In this document: positions 52,240-61,091 of the stretch, piece after piece
Position numbering within the stretch: the first letter of the stretch is position 1
Layout: every line of letters begins with the position of its first letter
NCBI GenBank assembly: GCA_000814665.1
Contig: JWIH01000025.1
Span: 434,001 to 498,000, forward strand
DNA length: 64,000 bases
Direction of reading: 5' to 3'
Origin: Pseudoalteromonas flavipulchra NCIMB 2033 = ATCC BAA-314
GTDB taxonomy: Bacteria; Pseudomonadota; Gammaproteobacteria; Enterobacterales; Alteromonadaceae
Program-made: the position numbers and the translations under genes
The notes under the pieces: generated by a model
The model's input: only the letters and a program-made list of their open reading frames with translations
Databases searched by the model: none
What the model was told of the DNA's origin: nothing

Positions 52240-52980
52240 ATGACAACTAGAAAGCAAATTGTTGCTGGTAACTGGAAAATGAATGGCTCAAAAGCCCTTG
52301 TTGACCAAATATCAGAAGCAGTAAGCAATCAAACATTTCAAGCAGATGTAATTGTTTTTCCTCCTGCCATGCTCATTGAGCAAGCAGCAAGTAAAGGGCT
52401 TACTGTCGGAACACAAACTGTTTCGGAATATAAAGAAGGCGCATACACTGGAGAGATCCAGGCGTCCCTAGCAAAATCGCTAGGTGCAACATATACCTTA
52501 GTTGGTCATTCAGAGCGTCGAGCTATTTATGGCGAAAGCGATGAAGATGTTGCTAATAAATTTGCACATGCTCAAGAACAAGGTTTGACACCAATTTTAT
52601 GTGTTGGTGAGACTGAAGAAGAAAGAGAAAATGGGCAGACAGAGCAAGTCGTTGCTAGGCAAATAAACGCGGTTATTGCCAAATTAGGTGTGGCAGCGCT
52701 AACTAACTCTGTGATAGCATACGAACCTGTTTGGGCTATTGGTACTGGTAAAACAGCATCTCCAGAGCAAGCGCAAGCGGTACACAAATTTATACGTGAT
52801 TTGCTTTCAGAAAATGATGAGCAAATTGCACAATCACTGCAACTTCTTTATGGTGGCAGTGTTAATGAACAGAACAGTGAATTGTTATTCGCACAAGATG
52901 ATATAGACGGTGGACTTATCGGTGGCGCAAGCCTAAAACCTGAGAGTTTCGCCGCAATATGCAGAAGTGCAAAAGGATAA
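52240..52980 (+). CDS. tpiA: Triosephosphate isomerase
   Basis: TpiA interconverts dihydroxyacetone phosphate and glyceraldehyde-3-phosphate. The 246 residues carry the catalytic Lys13 (GNWKMNG), His90 (VGHSERR) and Glu162 (AYEPVWAIGTG), with the phosphate-binding LLYGGSVN and DGGLIGGASL. GCGGAG precedes the ATG. It sits between glmM and secG, and secG starts four bases after its stop. Confidence 0.98.
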   Translation: MTTRKQIVAGNWKMNGSKALVDQISEAVSNQTFQADVIVFPPAMLIEQAASKGLTVGTQTVSEYKEGAYTGEIQASLAKSLGATYTLVGHSERRAIYGESDEDVANKFAHAQEQGLTPILCVGETEEERENGQTEQVVARQINAVIAKLGVAALTNSVIAYEPVWAIGTGKTASPEQAQAVHKFIRDLLSENDEQIAQSLQLLYGGSVNEQNSELLFAQDDIDGGLIGGASLKPESFAAICRSAKG

Positions 52981-52984
52981 GTAA

Positions 52985-53332
52985 ATGTACGAAATTCTAA
53001 TGGTTGTTTACTTAATTGTGGCGTTAGCACTAATTGGTATGGTGTTGATTCAGCAAGGTAAAGGCGCAGATATGGGCTCTTCGTTTGGTGCAGGTGCATC
53101 AGCGACAGTTTTCGGCTCATCAGGCGCAGGCAACTTTATGACCAAGACAACAACAATCTTAGCAACGATATTCTTTGTGCTAAGTATTGTGCTAGGTAAC
53201 CTAACTACGGGTCAGATTAAAAAGACTAATGAGTGGGAAAATCTAGAGGCACCAGCTGCTGCAACAACAGTTCCAGCGACAAATGATGTGCCAGCGACAG
53301 AAGAAAATCCAGCTTCTGACGTACCTAACTAA
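52985..53332 (+). CDS. secG: Preprotein translocase subunit SecG
   Basis: SecG is the small subunit of the SecYEG channel. The 115-residue protein has two spans (YEILMVVYLIVALALIGMVL and TTTILATIFFVLSIVLGNLT) and the conserved cytoplasmic loop LIQQGKGADMGSSFGAGAS with TVFGSSGAGNF. The C-terminal tail is Ala/Thr/Pro-rich (ATTVPATNDVPATEENPA) and acidic, longer than in E. coli. Its ribosome site (AAGGAT) lies at the end of tpiA. Confidence 0.97.
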   Translation: MYEILMVVYLIVALALIGMVLIQQGKGADMGSSFGAGASATVFGSSGAGNFMTKTTTILATIFFVLSIVLGNLTTGQIKKTNEWENLEAPAAATTVPATNDVPATEENPASDVPN

Positions 53333-53355
53333 TCGTTAGGAAATACACCGAATTT

Positions 53356-53440
53356 GCGAATGTGGTGGAATTGGTAGACACGCCATCTTGAGGGGGTGGT
53401 GGCTTCGGCCGTGGGGGTTCAAGTCCCCCCATTCGCACCA
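53356..53440 (+). tRNA. leuU: tRNA-Leu (anticodon GAG)
   Basis: The 85-base gene folds as a class II tRNA with CCA encoded. The acceptor stem GCGAATG/CATTCGC is perfect, with discriminator A. The anticodon arm CCATC-TTGAGGG-GGTGG gives GAG, which reads CUU/CUC leucine codons. D-loop GGTAGAC, a long variable arm (GGCTTCGGCC) and TTCAAGTC in the T-loop are present. Location behind secG matches leuU of E. coli. Confidence 0.97.
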
Positions 53441-53443
53441 AAT

Positions 53444-53471
53444 AAAAAAACCAGCTTATGCTGGTTTTTTT
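53444..53471 (+). terminator. Terminator after tRNA-Leu
   Basis: AAAAAAACCAGC and GCTGGTTTTTTT pair around TTAT, four bases past the tRNA end. It closes the secG-tRNA transcript. Confidence 0.93.
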
Positions 53472-53493
53472 CGTCTATCGTTTGCTACTAAGC

Positions 53494-53645
53494 CTAATAC
53501 CCATTAGTCTGATCCTTGCTCAATTTGAAGGATCAAACCTGACGCTAACTGCGTTAAAAATTTCTCATTTAGAACAACTAAATAGCAGAATGCGGTAGCG
53601 CTGTTATCGACAAGATTTTCTCGCCTCAAAATTTCAAACGAACCT
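53494..53645 (-). repeat. MITE-like intergenic repeat, copy 2 (decayed at one end)
   Basis: GTTAAAAATTTCTCATTTAG then AACAACTAAATAGCA (53553-53587) equals the reverse complement of the core of copy 1 at 14303-14467. The left end TAATACCCATTAG and CAATTTGAAGG also correspond to copy 1, but the far end is no longer clear. It lies directly after the tRNA terminator. Confidence 0.65.
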
Positions 53646-53810
53646 AGCACCACAGCAAAAACCTAGGCAGAAGTTTCACTTTAGTAACATATCATCCTGC
53701 TATTTAGTATAATTATTTGTTCTATAACGCTTTTTTACAAAAATTAATTTCCTAATATTGGTTTTATTTTGGTTACAAAAACCAAAAAAGTAATTTTTAT
53801 TAAATAATTA

Positions 53811-53839
53811 TTTCAATTTATCCCAGTTGTGACTATAAT
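53811..53839 (+). promoter_or_regulatory. Likely sigma-70 promoter of the TonB receptor leader
   Basis: TATAAT at 53834-53839 is a perfect -10 element, with TTTCAA 17 bases upstream as a weak -35. It lies about 180 bases before the receptor ATG, so a long leader is predicted. Upstream of it 53646-53810 is A/T-rich with no gene. Confidence 0.55.
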
Positions 53840-53856
53840 ACCCCTCCAGAGGAAAG

Positions 53857-53881
53857 AGATGCCCCTAGTGCATCTTTTTTT
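53857..53881 (+). terminator. Intrinsic-terminator-like hairpin in the TonB receptor leader
   Basis: AGATGC and GCATCT pair around CCCTAGT and are followed by a run of seven T. It begins only 10-15 bases after the predicted transcription start, so nearly all initiating transcripts would meet it. It could be an attenuator or the end of a very short RNA. 53882-54020 holds no other clear signal. Confidence 0.55.
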
Positions 53882-54020
53882 ATGCCCAAAATTTGTAGTG
53901 TCCAAATCTATTTAGATTTTATGGATTACAGGGCTAGAAGTAATAACACTGAGCTTGTTGCTTCTCTAGTTTGCGACCTCTCGCGACTAGTACACACACG
54001 GTGATTCCTTTGGAGATTAT

Positions 54021-56264
54021 ATGATTACAGTTTTACCTCGCCTTGGTTTATCTGCGATTTCAGCTGCAGTGTTAGCAGCCGTAGCCCTTCCTAGTACAGC
54101 ATTGGCTGAACAAGCTAATGTAGAGCAAGAAAAACAAGTGTTTGAAAAAATAGAAGTGACTGCTCGTAAACGTACTGAAAGTTTGTTCGAAACGCCTACT
54201 GCGATTACTTCTATCGGTGCTAGTGATATTGATAAAGCTAATATCAGCAATCTAGACGATATTGGTAAGTTCGTTCCAAACTTAAATATTACTCGTTATG
54301 GTGTAGGTAACGCTGCACATGCTTCTGTATTTATCCGTGGTATTGGTCTACAGGACCATGTGATCACAACAGACCCCGGTGTTGGTGTTTATGTTGATGG
54401 TGTATACCTTGGCCGTCAGATGGGTTCTAACCTTTCACTGCCCAATGTTGAACGCGTAGAAGTACTACGTGGTCCACAAGGTACACTGTACGGCCGCAAC
54501 ACATTAGGCGGTGCGGTAAATGTGATCACTAAACAACCTGGCGCTGAAGAAGTTGCACGCGTTGAAGCTAAAATAGGTTCTCGCGGTCGTTTAGCGACTG
54601 ATCTTTATACCAGCCAAACGTTAACAGACACACTAAGCTTTTCTGCAAGTGCTTCTTATAAAGAGCGTGATGGTGTAGGTAAAGCAATCAACTTAGCAAA
54701 TCCTGAAAAAGAAATCGGCGAAGAGCAAGAGTTTAGTGGTCGCTTAGCAATTAGATGGCAAGCAACGAATGATTTAGTTGTCACCGCTGCATTTGACGGC
54801 GTTGAGAACGAGTCTGGTCAATCACCGTATACTATCGAGTTAACAGATCCACTTGACTCAAATGACCCTTTCAATGGTGACTTCCCATTGCTAGATGAAT
54901 CTATGCTGCCAAACAATCCTGATGACTTGGCAACAACGGTTGCTGGCATTGAAAGCACAGACTACTCTGGTTGGGGCGGCTCAGTGACTGCTGATTGGCA
55001 AGCAAGTGATGTTTACTCGGTTAAATTTATCGCAAGCAAGCGTAGCTCTGAGTATACTGGCGGCCTAGATGACGATGCGGTAGCACTTAATCTATCTGAA
55101 TTCCCAGAAGAGGGCGGTGCAGATCAGTACTCATTTGAACTACAACTAAACGGTACTTATGACTCTTGGGATTTTGTATCGGGTCTTTATTACTTTAACG
55201 AAGACGGTTTTACCAGCTCTGGTCCGTTCGTATTTAGCCCGTGGAACACGCCAAATGGCTTATTAAACGATGGTCAGACTGCTTCTTTTGGTGGCTACGG
55301 TTACTTTGATATCAACCAAGAAACCGATGCCTATGCGGCTTACATCAATGCAAGCTTTGACGTGACTGAGCTGTTCAGCATTGGTGGTGGTTTACGTTAC
55401 TCTGAAGACAAAAAAGAGGCAAACGCACTCTTCCCAAGCTTTGGTGCTCGTAAATACGTAAGCGCAGACTTTGACGAAGTGACGTGGGACGTGAATGCGT
55501 CATACCAGTTAACTCGTGACATCAATGTTTACGCCCAGGTCCAAAAAGGATACCAAAGTGGCGGCTTCCCACCACGTCCATTTGGTGGCCCAGATCAATT
55601 CGCTGCGTTTGATGAAACTAAAGCGATTAACTACGAAATCGGTTTCAAAGGCCAAGTGCATGAAAACGTATCTATGATGGTTGCTGCATTTGTAACTGAT
55701 TACACTGATCTGGCGTTACCTTTCAACGACCCGACTGCTGGCGGTGGTTTCGTCACTATCGTGGAAAATGCAGGTGAGTCGAAAGCACAAGGTATTGAAC
55801 TTGAAACGACAATCGCAATTACTGATGATTTTTCAGTACGCAGCTCAATCGGTTACCTAGACTCAGAAATTACCCATGTTGATGAAGGTGTTATTGGTAT
55901 TGGTAAAGGCGATGCGCCAGCACTCACACCTCGATGGACTGTGATGGTGGCACCATCTTACTTCCATGACTTAGAGCATGGTGCAACGATTGCAGTTAAC
56001 GCAAGCTACTCGTACCGCTCAGACATGCAAGGTCAGTCTGTAACACGTGCAAGCGAGCATATTGATTCTCGCGAATTGTTGGGTTTTAACATCTCATACA
56101 CCAACGCTGAAGGTGATATGGAAGTAACGCTATACGGTGAAAACGTGCTAAACGAAGTGTACGATGTAGGTCGTCTACAGCAAAGTGGCTTTGTTGGTGT
56201 CATGCGCAGCAATGACCGCAGTGAGTTTGGTATTAAGTTCAAAAAAGAGTTCTGGTTAGATTAA
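54021..56264 (+). CDS. TonB-dependent receptor
   Basis: The 747-residue outer-membrane receptor has a signal peptide ending near STALAEQ, a TonB box FEKIEVTARK, the plug motifs PNLNITRYG, VFIRGIGL, VGVYVDGVYLGRQMG and VERVEVLRGPQGTLYGRNTL, and a barrel ending EFGIKFKKEFW. The VYVDGVYLGR and PQGTLYGRN style is that of the large TonB-receptor group common in Alteromonadales, whose ligands include siderophores and plant or algal compounds; no ligand can be named. No transporter or degradative gene is adjacent. It is preceded by a promoter and a hairpin with a T-run. Confidence 0.92.
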   Translation: MITVLPRLGLSAISAAVLAAVALPSTALAEQANVEQEKQVFEKIEVTARKRTESLFETPTAITSIGASDIDKANISNLDDIGKFVPNLNITRYGVGNAAHASVFIRGIGLQDHVITTDPGVGVYVDGVYLGRQMGSNLSLPNVERVEVLRGPQGTLYGRNTLGGAVNVITKQPGAEEVARVEAKIGSRGRLATDLYTSQTLTDTLSFSASASYKERDGVGKAINLANPEKEIGEEQEFSGRLAIRWQATNDLVVTAAFDGVENESGQSPYTIELTDPLDSNDPFNGDFPLLDESMLPNNPDDLATTVAGIESTDYSGWGGSVTADWQASDVYSVKFIASKRSSEYTGGLDDDAVALNLSEFPEEGGADQYSFELQLNGTYDSWDFVSGLYYFNEDGFTSSGPFVFSPWNTPNGLLNDGQTASFGGYGYFDINQETDAYAAYINASFDVTELFSIGGGLRYSEDKKEANALFPSFGARKYVSADFDEVTWDVNASYQLTRDINVYAQVQKGYQSGGFPPRPFGGPDQFAAFDETKAINYEIGFKGQVHENVSMMVAAFVTDYTDLALPFNDPTAGGGFVTIVENAGESKAQGIELETTIAITDDFSVRSSIGYLDSEITHVDEGVIGIGKGDAPALTPRWTVMVAPSYFHDLEHGATIAVNASYSYRSDMQGQSVTRASEHIDSRELLGFNISYTNAEGDMEVTLYGENVLNEVYDVGRLQQSGFVGVMRSNDRSEFGIKFKKEFWLD

Positions 56265-56286
56265 TTCAGCTCTAGTTTGAATATAG

Positions 56287-56322
56287 AAAAGCCGCTTAGT
56301 TTCTTGCTAGGCGGCTTTTTTT
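56287..56322 (+). terminator. Terminator of the TonB receptor gene
   Basis: AAAGCCGCTTAG pairs with CTAGGCGGCTTT (one mismatch), followed by a run of T. Confidence 0.85.
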
Positions 56323-56508
56323 GTTTTAAGTCTCTCGTCCTAAATTATATTGAAACTCATTCAGCATAACGAAAAGCGATAGATATAACTGCTTGTTTAC
56401 ATTGTGGTAAACCTATGGGAGTCTAGTGATAGGCAATATCTCGATTCCAGTTTTGAATCGTATATTTAGATAGAGCTGTTTTTTGCACTTTTAAAAGGTA
56501 TTTAGCAC

Positions 56509-56814
56509 ATGGAAGAACTTATCCCCATTACCTTGATTACCATACTGCTGTTCATACAAATTAAAATGTATAAGAATTTGTGTAAATACTTGGCAAGATT
56601 GTATCCAGAAGAGTGGCATAAACTAACAAAGCACACCCTTGGCACATCGCAATGGTCACTGCTAAATGCTGCCGTGGGTGAATCGCTTAAAACTGGTTTT
56701 TTCTCGACGGTATCCGACAATAAAGTTAAGACCTATATCCAATTTAGAAAGTATAACCTAGTAGCAATGTCTGCCGTTTTAAGCTGTAATTTTGTTTTAG
56801 TCGTGTTTAACTAA
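56509..56814 (+). CDS. Hypothetical 101-residue membrane protein
   Basis: No family is recognised. It has an N-terminal hydrophobic span (LIPITLITILLFIQIKMY), an amphipathic cytosolic-like middle (LARLYPEEWHKLTKHTLG) and a C-terminal span (LVAMSAVLSCNFVLVVF). The ATG follows AGCACATG without a clear ribosome site. It lies 102 bases before the thioesterase gene start and may share its transcript. Confidence 0.65.
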   Translation: MEELIPITLITILLFIQIKMYKNLCKYLARLYPEEWHKLTKHTLGTSQWSLLNAAVGESLKTGFFSTVSDNKVKTYIQFRKYNLVAMSAVLSCNFVLVVFN

Positions 56815-56915
56815 TCATATCGTGGTTTTAGTGAATCATGTTCTTTACCTATAAACGTGAACACCATTCGCGACGTAGAGTCTATTTGAGCGTAAATATT
56901 ACTAAGGAGAAGAAG

Positions 56916-57320
56916 TTGAGCAATACTATGTTAGAAGAAGGAAAGGAGATCCTAGCACAGCAGTCTTTTAGTTTATTGTTAGGCGCTGAGTTGGAGGTGT
57001 TTGAGGTTGGCGTTGCTGAGTTAAGCCTTGCGATTCGAGATGATCTTAAACAAAACTATGGCTTTGCACATGGTGGCGTGGTTAGCTATCTAGCTGATAA
57101 TTGTATTACTTTTGCTGGTGCATCGGTGCTTGGTAGCTGTGTTACCTCAGAGTATAAAGTGAATTATGTTAGACCCGCTATTGGCGATAAGCTAATCGCA
57201 AAGTCAACCGTGTTGTATTCGGGTAAACGTCAGGCGACATGCGAATGTAAGGTATATGCGAAAAGCGGTGACGAAGAAAAGTTGGTGGCGGTTTCTCTTG
57301 GCACAATAACGAAGGTTTAG
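56916..57320 (+). CDS. PaaI-family hotdog thioesterase
   Basis: The 134-residue protein is a single hotdog domain: AIRDDLKQNYGFAHGGVVSYLADNC carries the HGG motif with an acidic residue downstream (the likely catalytic Asp of the PaaI group), followed by YKVNYVRPAIGDKLIAKST. It should hydrolyse a small acyl-CoA, perhaps aromatic. The start is a TTG with AAGGAG six bases upstream; earlier in-frame Met at 56838 lacks a site and would add an Arg/Lys-rich stretch not seen in the family. ATG 56928 is an alternative. Confidence 0.83.
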   Translation: MSNTMLEEGKEILAQQSFSLLLGAELEVFEVGVAELSLAIRDDLKQNYGFAHGGVVSYLADNCITFAGASVLGSCVTSEYKVNYVRPAIGDKLIAKSTVLYSGKRQATCECKVYAKSGDEEKLVAVSLGTITKV

Positions 57321-57454
57321 GGTAGCAGAGGGCACTCTGAAGTGCATTTGCAAGAAGTTGCCCAGCAATAAACGTGTTAGGTCTTTTTAGCGCTACCAGC
57401 CTCAGGCATTTGATATAAGCAGGCAGCGCTATGTTAAACGCTTAGTTACAGCAA

Positions 57455-59707
57455 CTAGAACGTATACACAACACTAAACTTTACACTTCTTGGCATGATA
57501 TAGCGGCCATTAGGTGAATCTGGGTTACGAGGATCCCCCTCGGTGATCCCTTGTTTGTCAGTAAGGTTATCTACCGCTAGTTGTAATTTTACGCCCTCTG
57601 TTGGCTCTACGATAAGGCCAATATCAAGCTTTTCGTAGCCCTCTAACACGACAGTATTTTCATTATCCCCAAAACGGTCATCTACAGCCGAAAGGGTGCC
57701 ATACAAGGTGGCGTACATACCCGACATTTCAAAGTCATAGCTCGGTGTAATACGGAGCATCCAGTCAGGTTGGCGCTGCGCTTTATTCCCTTCATTGGTC
57801 GGGCTTTCAGTAATTTCAGTGTCTTGCCATGTGGCATTCAAGTTTACCGATAGGCCCGACTCATGGTTGTAACTGTAATCAAGTTCTACACCAGTTGCTT
57901 CGTTGGTTAGAATTTCCGCAGGTACTCCTGGGCGTCTTACAAACGTGTCGCCTTTTACTTCGTTGGTAAATAAAGTAACAAACAGGTCGCCGGTTTCACC
58001 CATATATTTATAGCCAAGCTCAGCTTGTGTGACTGCTTTAATCAGCGACTCGCCCGATTCATAGGTGCTATAATTGTCTCTAAAGTCGTCGAAATAAGGC
58101 ATTTTGTAGCCTTTGTTCATACGCACAAAAACACCTGAATCTAAGCTCAAACTATAGTCAGCACCTAAGGTCCATGAAGTCTTGCGCTCATCATAGTCAA
58201 CTGCTTTGGTGATAGCCCCATCTAAACCTTCGTCGACCGAATACTCAACCTCGTGTTGCTCGCTACGTAAGCCTAAATCTAACTTAAGGGCTTCCGTTGC
58301 TTGGTAACTTTGGGTGGTGTAGATGGCCCACGTTGTCGCATCACCAGAACTGTTAATGTCGTAGTTGAAGGCACAACCCGCAACATCGCTATTACACGCG
58401 ATGCCATTCAATGCCTCGCCACCTTGCTCCAACACATGGTAGGCGGTATTACCTAAGCTCCACCAATCTTTTGCTGAGGTCGTTGCTGTATAAATACCAA
58501 AGGCACTTGACCAATCACCAAAGGTTTTGCTTAAGGCTAAGTCATTGGTGAAAGCTTCGATATCTTTTAATACAACCCAGCGGCCATATTGTTGTACCAT
58601 GGTATCGCCCGCGTATTCATCGCCCGTGACGCTACCTGTTGCGGTTTCACCATTGTCCGCCACTTCACTTAAACGCATCGCACTGCCAGCAGGCACAAGG
58701 CCTAGTGTATTTGCATCGCCTTGCGTTAAGCTAAAGCGGTCATTTAATTGCCAGCCGTTTTTGAATTCTACTTTTAAGCTACCTCCAGAAACATGGCCTT
58801 TCCAGCCGCGACCATCACCCATATCTACGCTCATCGGTGCATTTTCATCACCGACATAAATAATCGCCTTGCGATTATTCGTTCCCAGCTGAGTAAAGCC
58901 CGCATCCACACCCTCCACATTAAGTGGGGTTGGCAGGTACCATGCGCCTCTGTCATCAGTTTGACGGGTATAAAGGTTAAACTCACCGTCAGCAAACTCT
59001 TTGGTTAGGTTTATGGTGAATTGATGGCCTTTTTCTGAGGTAAAGCCCGCATCACGGATCCCAGAAGAGCGTTTGATATAACCGCCAACCATGTAGTAAA
59101 GGTCATTGGAAATCTCACCACTTAACACGCCGTCAATGCGGTTTAGACCATAGTCTGTGGTGGTGTATTTAAACGTCCCTTCGGTGTCAGCTTGGCCACG
59201 TTTAAGTTGAAAGTTAGTTGTTAAGCCCGGCTGACCATTAGACACCACGGGGTTTGGTCCACCACGCAGGCCTTCCATCATACTGATGGTTTCATCGAGT
59301 CTGAAAATCGAGGTGTTTTCTAAAAATGAGAGCGTTGGCGCGGGATAGATAGGACTACCTTGCAAACTAACCGTTAAGAATGGTGCATCACCACCGCCTG
59401 GAAAGCCGCGAACAAAAACGTTGGCACCGGATTCACCTCCTGAACTTTCAACCCAGATCCCAGGCACCGCTTTAAGCAAATCAGCGGTACTTTTTGGGGC
59501 GAGCTTATCAATTTGCACGGCATCGATGTTAGTCACAGCAAAGCTTGCATCAATTTTTCTGATCCCTGCGCCACCAGGTGTACCCGATACGATGATGGTT
59601 TCTACTTTTTCTTTGTTATTGTTCGGTTGTTGTTCAGCCTGAGCTGATGCGCTTAACGCAAGCGTTATAGCAGCAGCGATCAAGCTTAAGGAGTTAGTTT
59701 TTATCAC
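57455..59707 (-). CDS. TonB-dependent receptor, probable trehalose/sugar uptake
   Basis: The 750-residue receptor has a signal peptide (LSLIAAAITLALSASAQA), a TonB box VETIIVSG, a plug (LLKAVPGIWVESSGGESGAN, VFVRGFPGGGDAPFL, MMEGLRGGPNPVV) and a barrel ending RSVKFSVVYTF. It resembles the IroN/CirA-like sugar receptors of Alteromonadales. Sugar function is inferred from position: the divergent lacI-type gene and the downstream permease and trehalase, and a shared operator TGCAAACGTTTGCA before this gene. Iron transport is the alternative. Confidence 0.88.
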   Translation of the reverse strand: MIKTNSLSLIAAAITLALSASAQAEQQPNNNKEKVETIIVSGTPGGAGIRKIDASFAVTNIDAVQIDKLAPKSTADLLKAVPGIWVESSGGESGANVFVRGFPGGGDAPFLTVSLQGSPIYPAPTLSFLENTSIFRLDETISMMEGLRGGPNPVVSNGQPGLTTNFQLKRGQADTEGTFKYTTTDYGLNRIDGVLSGEISNDLYYMVGGYIKRSSGIRDAGFTSEKGHQFTINLTKEFADGEFNLYTRQTDDRGAWYLPTPLNVEGVDAGFTQLGTNNRKAIIYVGDENAPMSVDMGDGRGWKGHVSGGSLKVEFKNGWQLNDRFSLTQGDANTLGLVPAGSAMRLSEVADNGETATGSVTGDEYAGDTMVQQYGRWVVLKDIEAFTNDLALSKTFGDWSSAFGIYTATTSAKDWWSLGNTAYHVLEQGGEALNGIACNSDVAGCAFNYDINSSGDATTWAIYTTQSYQATEALKLDLGLRSEQHEVEYSVDEGLDGAITKAVDYDERKTSWTLGADYSLSLDSGVFVRMNKGYKMPYFDDFRDNYSTYESGESLIKAVTQAELGYKYMGETGDLFVTLFTNEVKGDTFVRRPGVPAEILTNEATGVELDYSYNHESGLSVNLNATWQDTEITESPTNEGNKAQRQPDWMLRITPSYDFEMSGMYATLYGTLSAVDDRFGDNENTVVLEGYEKLDIGLIVEPTEGVKLQLAVDNLTDKQGITEGDPRNPDSPNGRYIMPRSVKFSVVYTF

Positions 59708-59777
59708 GGCTAAAGCCCTCTTGTTGTTGTCATAGACTGGTATTTAACGACTGTCTATTTTTTAAAATAGATCTTAA

Positions 59778-59791
59778 TGCAAACGTTTGCA
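59778..59791. promoter_or_regulatory. LacI-family operator before the sugar TonB receptor
   Basis: TGCAAACGTTTGCA is a perfect 14-bp palindrome with the central CG typical of LacI-family sites. It recurs with one change at 61020. On the minus strand its TTGCAT end could form the -35 of the receptor promoter, so binding would block RNA polymerase. Confidence 0.75.
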
Positions 59792-59960
59792 ATGATGTTG
59801 TTTAAAAATTTGTCATAAAATGATGTAAGGCGTTACAAATTTACAGTGATTGCTTATCTTTTCTGCTTGGTTAGGGTAGGAGATTCAATTAGTTATGGTT
59901 TAAGTACCAAAAAATTGTAAGAATAGCGATGTAATAACGTGTGCTAAGAAGGGGTTTGCG

Positions 59961-60962
59961 ATGGGAACAACACAATTAAAGCTATCGGATCTAGCAAGGC
60001 TAGCTGGAGTCTCTACCTCCACAGCTTCCCGTGCACTCAATGATAACCCTCTGATAAAAAAGGAAACTCGAGAGCGCATTCAGGCGCTTGCAAAAGAGCA
60101 TCACTTTAGCGTTAACGCGGCGGCTAGTCGCTTACGGATGCAAAAAACCAAAGTCATTGCCGTTATAATCAATCTCGAAGCCGAAACCAAACAGTCCGTC
60201 GACGACCCATTTTTACTTAAAGTAGTGAGCGATATTAATCGTGCAGTGAACCGAAAAGGCTACGAGTTATTGCTCTCCAATTCTTATATGGCGGGGGAAG
60301 ACTGGCATGGTTATTTTATTTCTGGCCGTCGAGCCGATGGAGTTATTGTCGTCGGCCAAGGCAAGGAGCAAGCACGAATTGAGCGTGCTGCAAGAGCTGG
60401 CACGCCGATCGTGGTATGGGGCGACCCTAAAACTTCTGCAAATTATCCTATCGTTGGGAGTGACAATTTTATTGGTGGCCTTAACGCAACGGAGCACTTA
60501 ATTGCCAGGGGAGCGTCTAAACTTCTATTTTTGGGCGATCCGGGTCATGCCGAACTTGGTGAGCGCTATCGCGGATTTTGCCATGCGGTGGAAAAAGCCA
60601 AGGTGGAAGCGCAAATGATTAAAATCGACATTACTTCAGAGGCTGCCTACGCGAGTATAAACGCTTTGTTGCGAGCACAAGGATTAACCTTTGATGGGAT
60701 CTTTGCGTGTAGTGATATGGTCGCGCTTGGGGCACTAAAAGCGCTAAAAGAGCGTTACGTTAGCGTACCAAATGACGTACGAATAGTCGGATTTGACGAT
60801 ATAGCCATGGCACAGATCAGCTTCCCTGCGCTATCTACGATTAAACAAGACACCAATGCCGCAGCTCAGTTATTGGTGGAAAAGCTGCTCTCTCAGTTAA
60901 GTGGTGAGACATGTGCTTCTCAAGAGGTGCCGTCATTATTAGTGATAAGACAATCTAGTTAA
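59961..60962 (+). CDS. LacI-family transcriptional regulator of the trehalose locus
   Basis: The 333-residue protein has the LacI HTH (LSDLARLAGVSTSTASRALN at about 7-26) with hinge helix (AASRLRMQKTK) and a periplasmic-binding-like effector domain (VIAVIINLEAE, ADGVIVVGQGKE, GIFACSDMVALGALKALKER, DVRIVGFDDIAMAQ). It is divergent from the TonB receptor and precedes the permease and trehalase, both of which carry matching palindromes. A repressor released by trehalose or its phosphate is inferred. AAGGGG precedes the ATG. Confidence 0.9.
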   Translation: MGTTQLKLSDLARLAGVSTSTASRALNDNPLIKKETRERIQALAKEHHFSVNAAASRLRMQKTKVIAVIINLEAETKQSVDDPFLLKVVSDINRAVNRKGYELLLSNSYMAGEDWHGYFISGRRADGVIVVGQGKEQARIERAARAGTPIVVWGDPKTSANYPIVGSDNFIGGLNATEHLIARGASKLLFLGDPGHAELGERYRGFCHAVEKAKVEAQMIKIDITSEAAYASINALLRAQGLTFDGIFACSDMVALGALKALKERYVSVPNDVRIVGFDDIAMAQISFPALSTIKQDTNAAAQLLVEKLLSQLSGETCASQEVPSLLVIRQSS

Positions 60963-61019
60963 CGCAGCACAATATGCGATAACAATCATTAGCTTAAATT
61001 GTTTTGATGTGATTTGAAA

Positions 61020-61033
61020 TGCAAACGATTGCA
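61020..61033. promoter_or_regulatory. Second operator and promoter before the permease-trehalase pair
   Basis: TGCAAACGATTGCA differs at one position from the perfect site at 59778. Its TTGCAA end (61029-61034) is a plausible -35 with TAGACT as -10 after 17 bases (61052-61057), and the ATG is at 61092. The overlap of site and -35 fits repression. Confidence 0.7.
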
Positions 61034-61091
61034 AAAATAAAAAAGTCTGTCTAGACTAAAAAGGAATCACAGTGTTTTAACGAGAATAACA

